Assembly (NCBI RefSeq): GCF_026626705.1
Contig: NZ_JAPNKC010000001.1
Location: forward strand, 6,714,001 to 6,778,000
DNA: 64,000 bases
DNA from: Pyxidicoccus sp. MSG2
Lineage (GTDB): Bacteria; Myxococcota; Myxococcia; Myxococcales; Myxococcaceae
Reading direction: 5' to 3'
A program made the position numbers and the translations under genes. Below, one piece after another: positions 32,589 to 39,001 of this stretch; within the stretch, counting starts at the first letter, position 1, and every line of letters begins with the position of its first letter. The notes below the pieces were generated by a model. That model saw only the letters and a program-made list of their open reading frames with translations, had not been told where the DNA came from and did no database searches.

Positions 32589-34616
32589 ATGCCGTTCTTG
32601 TCTACGCTGCTGCAGGACAAAAACCTTCTCTTCGCGCTCCTGGTGATGGTCGGGCTGATACTCATGGCCTGGGGGTTCGCGTGGAGGAGGAAGGCCACGC
32701 TCGCGAAGGCGGTCCAATCTCTGGACGACGGACTGGAAGCCCTGCTCTCGGGGGTCAAGCATGAGCCTGCGCTGAGCGGCCAGGGGAGGGCGTTGTGGCG
32801 TGCCATCCGTGAGCAGCTCGTCTTCCCGCCAGGACACCCGAGCGCTCCCGTCCCCGTCCTCATCCGCACGTCACCCTCACAGGAGCTGCGGGAGACCTGC
32901 CGCGCCCTCTTCCGCCATTCCTGGGGACATGGGCTCGGCAGGAACCTGACCGGCACTGCCCTGGTGATGACCTTCGGCCTCCTGGGCTACGTCCTCGTCG
33001 GGCCGGTCCAGGAGGCGCTGCGCGCTTCCCAGGCGACGGGCACGGCCTCCCAATCGGACCTGCTCTCCCAGGCCATCGGCAGCATGGGCGCGAAGTTCTT
33101 CGTCTCCGCGTTGGGCCTGATTGGCTCGTTCATCTTCCAGGCGCTCTCGTCCGGGATGGAGGCAAAGTTGCTCGCCCGGCTGGACGCGATGCGCCCCCGC
33201 TTCGAGAGCCTGACGCGAACCCTCGACGCGCACGAGGTCCTCCTAGCCTCCGCACGCGGTGACGCCCTGGGGTCGCTGCGGACCGAGTTGGTCCAGACGC
33301 GCAAGTCGCTGGCCGACAAGCTCGAGAAGCTCGAGAGCGTCAACGTCAGCCTCCAGGACATCGGTACGCATGTGCAGACGCACCTGGGGAACATGATGAA
33401 GGAGCATGTCGGCGACGTGCTCACGCGCCAGCTCAGCGCCGTCGAGCAGGCGGCGCGCGACATCGCCGAGGACGTGAAGAGCGCCATCGCCACCGGCCTT
33501 GCCACCACGCTCCAGCAGGAGATGTCCACCGTCCGCGAGAGCCTGCACAGCATCGAGAAGGCGCTGTCCGGGCGGCAGGAGCACGACCTGGGTCGCATCC
33601 TCGAACAGCTCCGGGACACGGTCTCCGGTGGCTTCCATTCCCAGTCCCAGGACATGTCCCGTCAGCTGGAGAGGCTGGCCGACGTGTTCCCCAGGCTCGA
33701 GGAGCAGTTCGCGAGCCTGGCCCGGACTCTGGGCGAGAATGCCCGCCAGTGGGGCAGCGAGAACCAGCGGGCCGTTGACACGCTGGCGGAGCGGGTGACG
33801 GTGCTGGTGGAGAGCTTCGACCGCGTTCGCGACGACCTGGAGACCGCCGCGGCGCGGGTGCTCAAGAACTCCACGGAGTCGTCGCACCGGATGAGCGAGG
33901 GGAACCAGCAGGTGCTCGGGCAGTTGAACAGCGCGGTGTCCGCCGTGTTGGACAACTTCAAGCAGGTGCTGGCCGGGATGAATGGCAGTACCGATGCGTT
34001 GATACGGGCTGCGTCCGCCTCCGCGAAAGACCTCCAGGCCCACACGGCGCGTCAGGCGGGAGCCCTCGACCGGCAGGTGGCCGCGTTGCAGGTCGCTGCG
34101 GACGCGGGCATGCAGGACCTGCACGCGCGCTCCGAGATGTTCTCCAAGCGCATGGAGGAGACGCAGGCGGGATTGATCGACCTCACGAAGCAGCTCCAGG
34201 CGGCGGCGGCCGGGCTCGTCACCGCCAGTCGGGGGGTCAGCGAAACGCAGGAGAGAACGAAGAGCACCTCCAGCCAGATGGCGGATGTCGCCAGCCAGCT
34301 GAGCGACGCGGCGAAGGCGCTCCAGCGTCAGGCCTCCGAGCGCCAGACCTTTATCGAGAATGAAGTGAAGCTGCTCCGCGCCCAGGCCGAGGCCCTCAAC
34401 CGCGTCGACCCGGTCTTCGCGGGGCTGGCTTCCGCCTATGAGGAGTCCGTCAAGAAGCAGGTTCAGTACCTGAGCAGCAAGTGGAACGAGGTCATGCGCG
34501 ACATGCAATCCGTGGTGACCCAGAGCTCGGGTGAGCTCGCGCAGGGCGTTGATGACCTCGCCGACGCGGTGAGGGAACTCAAGGACGTGATGCGGCCCCA
34601 GCCGAGGCGTACATGA
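32589..34616 (+). CDS. zorA: MotA/TolQ-like motor protein with long coiled-coil tail, ZorA
   Basis: A 675-residue inner-membrane protein. Three helices are visible: about 12-31 (LLFALLVMVGLILMAWGF), 120-140 (TGTALVMTFGLLGYVLVGPV) and 165-187 (GAKFFVSALGLIGSFIFQAL), the MotA/TolQ/ExbB-like core. The last two contain Thr and Ser residues in positions suitable for the ion path. From about 190 to the end the protein is almost entirely heptad-type, Gln/Ser/Ala/Leu-rich coiled coil, matching the long intracellular tail of ZorA. Length is close to known ZorA proteins (around 700 residues). A strong Shine-Dalgarno (AGGGGGGA) precedes the ATG. It overlaps zorB by 4 bp (ATGA). With ZorB it should form the proton-driven stator-like sensor of the Zorya defence system. 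Confidence 0.88.
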   Translation: MPFLSTLLQDKNLLFALLVMVGLILMAWGFAWRRKATLAKAVQSLDDGLEALLSGVKHEPALSGQGRALWRAIREQLVFPPGHPSAPVPVLIRTSPSQELRETCRALFRHSWGHGLGRNLTGTALVMTFGLLGYVLVGPVQEALRASQATGTASQSDLLSQAIGSMGAKFFVSALGLIGSFIFQALSSGMEAKLLARLDAMRPRFESLTRTLDAHEVLLASARGDALGSLRTELVQTRKSLADKLEKLESVNVSLQDIGTHVQTHLGNMMKEHVGDVLTRQLSAVEQAARDIAEDVKSAIATGLATTLQQEMSTVRESLHSIEKALSGRQEHDLGRILEQLRDTVSGGFHSQSQDMSRQLERLADVFPRLEEQFASLARTLGENARQWGSENQRAVDTLAERVTVLVESFDRVRDDLETAAARVLKNSTESSHRMSEGNQQVLGQLNSAVSAVLDNFKQVLAGMNGSTDALIRAASASAKDLQAHTARQAGALDRQVAALQVAADAGMQDLHARSEMFSKRMEETQAGLIDLTKQLQAAAAGLVTASRGVSETQERTKSTSSQMADVASQLSDAAKALQRQASERQTFIENEVKLLRAQAEALNRVDPVFAGLASAYEESVKKQVQYLSSKWNEVMRDMQSVVTQSSGELAQGVDDLADAVRELKDVMRPQPRRT

Positions 34617-35347
34617 GTGGTTCGGGTGATGGAAGCGAGCGCTCGCTCGCGGACCTCATGGCGGGCGTGGCGGTGGTCTTCCTGATGCTGGCGGTCATCT
34701 TCATCCTGGAGGCACGCAAACAGCAGGAGGCCGCCATCCAGGAGAAGGAGGCCGCCCTGGGGCGGGTGGACTCGCAAAAGGAGGGCGTCCAGGCATCGCT
34801 GCTCGCGTTGCGGGAGGACCTCGTCACGCTGGACGCCACGCTCGACGGAGGATTCATCTCGCTGAGCGGCCTGGACGGCGGGGTGAATTCGCTGGAAATC
34901 GAGTTCAAGAACCTCCAGTTCGGCCTGGGCCAGTGCCGTACGCCCTCGGCCTACGTGGAGCAGTTCGAGCGGGGCGCGGTTCCTCTCATCCGCCGCGTGT
35001 GCGAGGCCGTAGACGCCATGCGGGACGCGGGGGCGGAGCCCACCATCATCCTCGAAGGCCATACGGATGACCGGCCCTTTCTCGGGACCAGCGGGGAGTG
35101 CGGCGTCCGCAATGGCATCACTGCTGTCAGCTTCGAGAACAACGTGCGCGCCAGCGCCGCGCGGGCGCAAGAGGTGTTCTTCACCGTGCGCTCGCAGCTC
35201 ACGGATGCGGGCTACGAAAGGGAGTGCCTGGACGCGAACTTCGTCGTGTCGGGCCGGGGGCAGACCGCGCCACGCACTGGCGTGGAGGCCAATGACCCCA
35301 CCAACCGGCGGCTGGTGATTCGGGTCCGAGGGGACCTGCGACTGTAG
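34613..35347 (+). CDS. zorB: MotB/OmpA-like stator partner, ZorB
   Basis: A 244-residue protein with a short cytoplasmic N-terminus, one membrane helix (about 14-33; LADLMAGVAVVFLMLAVIFIL) carrying an Asp near its start, as in the proton-binding Asp of MotB/ZorB. A short helical linker and a periplasmic OmpA-like peptidoglycan-binding domain follow (about 120-244), with ILEGHTDDRP, AARAQEVF, SGRGQT and NDPTNRRLVIRV. Size and layout match ZorB. Coupled to zorA by an ATGA overlap and followed 8 bp later by the ZorC-like gene. Two cysteine pairs in the periplasmic domain (for example SGECG and RECLD) could form disulfides. Confidence 0.9.
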   Translation: MSGSGDGSERSLADLMAGVAVVFLMLAVIFILEARKQQEAAIQEKEAALGRVDSQKEGVQASLLALREDLVTLDATLDGGFISLSGLDGGVNSLEIEFKNLQFGLGQCRTPSAYVEQFERGAVPLIRRVCEAVDAMRDAGAEPTIILEGHTDDRPFLGTSGECGVRNGITAVSFENNVRASAARAQEVFFTVRSQLTDAGYERECLDANFVVSGRGQTAPRTGVEANDPTNRRLVIRVRGDLRL

Positions 35348-35355
35348 GGGGCGCC

Positions 35356-36765
35356 ATGGGATTGGACTCGCTGTTGGACAAGCTCATTGAGCGTCAGCGC
35401 GTCTTCGCGGCCGGGCTCGGGACGTTCCAGGATGAAACGGAGCGCGGGATGCATGCGCTGTCGCGGAGCCTGGAGGAGGCCCAGCGCCACCTGGACGAGC
35501 GTGAGCCGCTGCGTCTCCAGCGCGCCAGGGAGTCCATCGACGTGACCTCCCTGATGAGCCGGGTGAAGAGTCGCGACTTCGCCAGCCTGTCCCGCCGTGA
35601 GCGGCGCGCGGTCCCCTCGCTCTGGAGGGAGGTGGGGCTGGAGGGGATGCGCTGGTTCCTGAAGGAGAGCCCGGAGAGCGCGCTCCGCCTGGTGAGACAG
35701 CGCCTCCGTGATTGGAGCCTCGCCGAGGACGAGCGGATGCAGCTCGAATGGGCGCGGTTGGCGGCGGGGTCCCTGTCCGCCGCGCGGACGTCGCGATGGG
35801 TGCTGCCCCTGCCCGTGGAGAGCGTGCTCGGACGGCGCGGCCCGGAGCTTCTGGCCACACGCTGGGCGGAGGACTCGCTGCTTCAGGTTGTCGAGAAGCT
35901 CAGGGCCGCCGGGATGCGTGCGGGGATGGCCTACGTCGGCCACGTCGTGGCGGCGCACCTGCGACAGGGCCGGGAGGCCCAGCAGGAAGGCACGGTCAGC
36001 TTGGCGTTCCTCCTGGACGATGCACGGGGGCGGCCCTGGCTCCCGCTGTCATCCTCGGCGGGCGACACGCTTCAGGCTCCGCTGGAGGCCCGGGTCGAGG
36101 TGGTTGCCGCAGCCCTGGAATACCGGGCCCAAGGGGCATGCAGCGAGGAGGTCCGAGCCCGACTCTCGGACAGGCTCGTTTCGGGCGATTCTGATTTTGG
36201 AGACCCGCGACTCACCACGCTGACGCAAGCCTGGGCCAAAGTGCAGGAGCACTCACCCGACGCCTTCCGCGCCTTCCTCTCCGGGCTCATCCAGCAGGAC
36301 CTCCAGTTCTTCTTCGAGCGGGCCATGGACGAGGAGGACCGGAGGGACTTCTGGCTGCGCTATCTCGGCTCCATCCGCTCGACGACGTGCTGGCTGGAGC
36401 CTGACGCCTACGACGAGCTGCGCCGACGTCTGGATGCGCTGCCCCCCGAGCAGCAGGCGGCCTTCAAGCGGGCGAAGAAGTTCGCCAGGGAGCGGGTCAG
36501 TGCCTTCTGTCTCTATTTCGAGCACTACGTGGTGGTCGAGTTCTCCACCGTCGGCCACGCGTCCTTCGTGTACGGCCATGCGGACTTCGAGCGAAAGCTG
36601 AAGGGCCATCGGGTGGTGTGTGCCAGGGACCTGAGTGATGGCCTTGATGGCAGGTTCCACACCCGCCGACTGGTGCACGGCCAGAATTGGGAGAGGCGGT
36701 TTGCCCAGACACTCCTGGAGCTCCGCATCGAAGCGGACCGGCGTGGAAGAAGCCCTCGGCGCTGA
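35356..36765 (+). CDS. zorC: EH-signature protein, ZorC-like
   Basis: A 469-residue cytoplasmic protein. The C-terminal region (about 330-460) shows the EH-signature pattern: WLRYLGSIRSTTCWLEPDAY, then VVVEFSTVGHASFVY with Glu at about 395, and RRLVHGQNWERRF with His at about 441. These fit the conserved Glu and His that give the domain its name and that are important in ZorC. The N-terminal 300 residues are helical and rich in Arg/Glu. In Zorya type I ZorC is a DNA-binding cytosolic effector working with ZorD. It starts 8 bp after zorB and is followed by a strong hairpin at 36788-36822, so it closes the operon. The name rests on motif and context, not on an overall alignment. Confidence 0.82.
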   Translation: MGLDSLLDKLIERQRVFAAGLGTFQDETERGMHALSRSLEEAQRHLDEREPLRLQRARESIDVTSLMSRVKSRDFASLSRRERRAVPSLWREVGLEGMRWFLKESPESALRLVRQRLRDWSLAEDERMQLEWARLAAGSLSAARTSRWVLPLPVESVLGRRGPELLATRWAEDSLLQVVEKLRAAGMRAGMAYVGHVVAAHLRQGREAQQEGTVSLAFLLDDARGRPWLPLSSSAGDTLQAPLEARVEVVAAALEYRAQGACSEEVRARLSDRLVSGDSDFGDPRLTTLTQAWAKVQEHSPDAFRAFLSGLIQQDLQFFFERAMDEEDRRDFWLRYLGSIRSTTCWLEPDAYDELRRRLDALPPEQQAAFKRAKKFARERVSAFCLYFEHYVVVEFSTVGHASFVYGHADFERKLKGHRVVCARDLSDGLDGRFHTRRLVHGQNWERRFAQTLLELRIEADRRGRSPRR

Positions 36766-36787
36766 AGTGGCGCGGAGGCTTGGCCTG

Positions 36788-36822
36788 ACGGCGCGCGAGA
36801 GAGGCATTCTCCCGCGCGCCGT
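36788..36822 (+). terminator. Terminator of the Zorya-like operon
   Basis: ACGGCGCGCG pairs with CGCGCGCCGT (10 bp). After one A-C mismatch, GAGA pairs with TTCTC-side bases around a 5-base loop (GGCAT). It begins 23 bp after the zorC stop. This is the strongest hairpin in the accessory region and also marks the end of the inserted operon. Confidence 0.8.
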
Positions 36823-36842
36823 CGTCACTTCCGGCTTCTGAC

Positions 36843-37070
36843 TCAGGCCGGCCGCGACGGGTACGGGCAGAAGAAGTGCGGTGTGACGTCGCCACGGTGG
36901 CGGATGAACAGGAAGCCCCAGGAGGGGTTCTGGTCGTGCATCTGCTTCAGCAGGCGGAGCATCCGGTCGAAGACCCTCCGCACGTTCTCCTGCTTGGCGA
37001 GGGCGGCGTGGACGCCCCCGATGACGCGCTCGGGGAGCGTTCCAATGCCGGTGACGAGCAGGCGCCGCAT
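36843..37070 (-). pseudogene. C-terminal fragment of an unidentified gene cut at the island border
   Basis: The last 60 or so codons read like real protein: GVHAALAKQENVRRVFDRMLRLLKQMHDQNPSWGFLFIRHRGDVTPHFFCPYPSRPA. The frame runs rightwards into the Sel1-like pseudogene region at about 37100-37150, where any upstream part of this gene would have to be. It is most likely the tail of a gene severed when the island was joined to the right arm of the direct repeat. A small 75-residue gene starting at 37070 (MRRLLVTG) is possible but has no good ribosome-binding site. Not recognised as any family. Confidence 0.4.
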
Positions 37071-37149
37071 CTGCGCCGTATTCGATACACGTGCCCCGTC
37101 TCCCGTGCGCCGGACAGCCGGGTCCTCAGCCAAGTCCCAGTGGCAGGAC

Positions 37150-37664
37150 GTGCAGGCCCGGCGCGCCCGCTGTGATGGAGGGGCTGCGGTGGTGTGCGGC
37201 ACGCTGGCCGGGGATTACCTGGAGCCGCTGTGGTTCGTGAATAATCCGGCAACCTCCACGTCCCCCAACTGGCGCGTGCGAAGGCGGCGCTCGGCAGGGC
37301 CTGCGCCCTGGGCCGCGCGGAGTCCTGCGTGACGCTGGCCTGCGTGCTGTTCTCCGGCGCGCGCTCCGTCCTCGATCCCACCTGCGGATTCGCGCTGCTG
37401 GAGGCCCATTGCACGCAGGCCCCCAAGGCCTGCCAGCCCCGGCTCGAGGAACTCGCGGGCGGGAGCTGCCCGGCGCCTCTCCCCAATGGACGCTGGGGCT
37501 GGTGTGCAAGGTGTGACGCCAAGGTGGGCAGGGCCTGCTTCCTGCTCGGTAACGCCCATGAGGAAGGGCGGCTGGGGCAGAAGCCAGAATCGCCCTCCGC
37601 GACAGAGTCATACCGGAAGGGCTACGACGCGGGCGACACCCGAGCCTGCGAGCGCGTGCGGTAG
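37150..37664 (+). pseudogene. Decayed 3' fragment of the Sel1-like lipoprotein gene
   Basis: This aligns with 26266-26778. After an early frame disruption it reads MTLACVLFSGARSVLDPTCGFALLEAHC to ATESYRKGYDAGDTRACERVR, matching LTLARVLLTGARSVREPTRGVALLEAHC to ATESFRKGCDARETSACARVR in the intact gene. It has no signal peptide or start region, contains indels, and has lost some conserved cysteines. It is the right-hand partner of the intact gene in the flanking direct repeats. Confidence 0.85.
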
Positions 37665-38643
37665 CCGTCCACGGGCCCCACCGGGGTCGCACGATCGGGA
37701 GCGGCTCGCGCGGCGCACCGCTTCCAGCGGGATGCCGGTTACTTCACCGGGCTGCTCGCGGCGGCCTCTGCTTCCGGTGTCCCGCGCGCGTGTGTCCCAG
37801 CGCGCCGCGGGGCATGCGTGTCCGCGTACCCCGTCAGCTCCACGTAGCCACGGCCCGTGAGTGGCTTCCCTTCACGCGTGCCCTCCAGGCCCACCGCGCC
37901 TTCCCAATACAGCACGCTGACGGGCAGCTCCTGGTCCGCCAGCTTCGGCGTCACCGTGACATCCAGCCCCAACTTCTCCACACGCAGCCGCCAGCGTGAC
38001 GGGTACTGGCCTCCGCTGCGCGGGCTCTTCCACGTGTCCAGCACTTCGATTCGCACGTCCTCGCGCGACACCCGTACCGGCTCGCTCGACGCCGCGCCCG
38101 GCGGAGGCACCCACGTGCCCGAGCTGAACCGGTCCGATGTGCCGTCCTTGCGGCGGAGCTGGTAGTACATCAGCTCGCTTCCGTCGGAGAGCTGCAGCGA
38201 GAACCAGTCCCAGCCCACCTGGTCCGCGCCGAGCGCGCTGGTGCTCCACTCGCGGTCCATCCAGCTCTCGCCCTTCACCTCGTACGTCCGCCCGTCCACC
38301 CGCACCGTGCCCCGCGAGGGCATGCGCGTCATCGAGTAGTAGTAGGACGCGTTGCCCCGCTCCGGCCCCTTCTGGCTCAGGCCCCTGTCTCCCTGGAGCA
38401 CCGGCGGCTTGCCCGGCTCCAGCAGCAGCTCCAGCGCGACTTCATCCGTCTCCGCGTGCAGTCGCACGGGCCACGTGGCCTCGCCCACGCTGGCGGCCTC
38501 CCAGTCTTCCAGCCACACCTTGAAGGGCTTTGCGCTCGCTCCAGCGAGTTCCAGCGCGGAGCGGCTGAAGCGCTCCGAGGCATGGAACCGCCCGCCCGCC
38601 ACGTCCGAGACGGTGAAGTGCCCCAGGTACACCTGCCGCGCGC
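37150..38643. repeat. Right arm of the long direct repeat flanking the Zorya island
   Basis: It holds the Sel1-like pseudogene and the 3' part of the intact AttH-like gene, in the same order and orientation as 26266-27724. Homology ends near 38643, inside the intact AttH gene (codon 119). The two arms therefore bracket about 9.4 kb (27725-37149). Confidence 0.88.
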
Positions 38644-38998
38644 CCCACGCGGACGCGCGCTGTGGGACCTCAGGGGCCAGCGCGCTGCGGAACAAAGTGA
38701 ACTGGTAGCCGAAGGCGCGCCCGTCCTCCGTCTCCAGGTTGCCCGTCCAGTACCACCACTCGGTGCGGAACTCCGGGTGCGGGCCGTGGTCCTCGGGGAA
38801 CTGGAACGCGCGGGGCTCCACCGCGCGTGCGTAGCCCGCCACGCTCGTGTCGCTCCCGCCCAGTGCTCCGCTCACCGTGAGCGTCCCACTGCCCGGCAGC
38901 GGTGGCGGTGCCGACTCGCGCGTGACGATGACCACGGCCACCGCCAGTCCCACCAGCACCACCGCCGTCCCGATGACGAGCCCTCGGCCGCCGCTCAT
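37739..38998 (-). CDS. AttH/CrtC-like lipocalin-type protein, intact copy
   Basis: A 419-residue protein anchored by an N-terminal helix (about 5-27; GLVIGTAVVLVGLAVAVVIV). The family hallmark RTEWWYWTGNLETEDGRAFGYQFTLFRSAL lies near residue 80, followed by YLGHFTVSDVAGGRFHASERFSR, NASYYYSMTRMPSRGTV, and GESWMDREWSTSALGADQVGWDWFSLQLSDGSELMYYQLR. These are typical of the AttH / carotenoid 1,2-hydratase (CrtC)-like two-lipocalin fold. Its neighbours are an FtsX-type permease and a LolD-type ATPase, the arrangement of the attEFGH cluster, so it is probably an envelope component of that transporter rather than a carotenoid enzyme. It is last in the operon, 3 bp after the permease gene. Confidence 0.87.
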   Translation of the reverse strand: MSGGRGLVIGTAVVLVGLAVAVVIVTRESAPPPLPGSGTLTVSGALGGSDTSVAGYARAVEPRAFQFPEDHGPHPEFRTEWWYWTGNLETEDGRAFGYQFTLFRSALAPEVPQRASAWGARQVYLGHFTVSDVAGGRFHASERFSRSALELAGASAKPFKVWLEDWEAASVGEATWPVRLHAETDEVALELLLEPGKPPVLQGDRGLSQKGPERGNASYYYSMTRMPSRGTVRVDGRTYEVKGESWMDREWSTSALGADQVGWDWFSLQLSDGSELMYYQLRRKDGTSDRFSSGTWVPPPGAASSEPVRVSREDVRIEVLDTWKSPRSGGQYPSRWRLRVEKLGLDVTVTPKLADQELPVSVLYWEGAVGLEGTREGKPLTGRGYVELTGYADTHAPRRAGTHARGTPEAEAAASSPVK

Positions 38999-39001
38999 GC
39001 C

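Noticed and set aside
37739-38998. Carotenoid 1,2-hydratase (CrtC) function
   Set aside because: The fold family includes CrtC, but there are no carotenoid genes nearby and the ABC neighbours fit the AttH-type role better.
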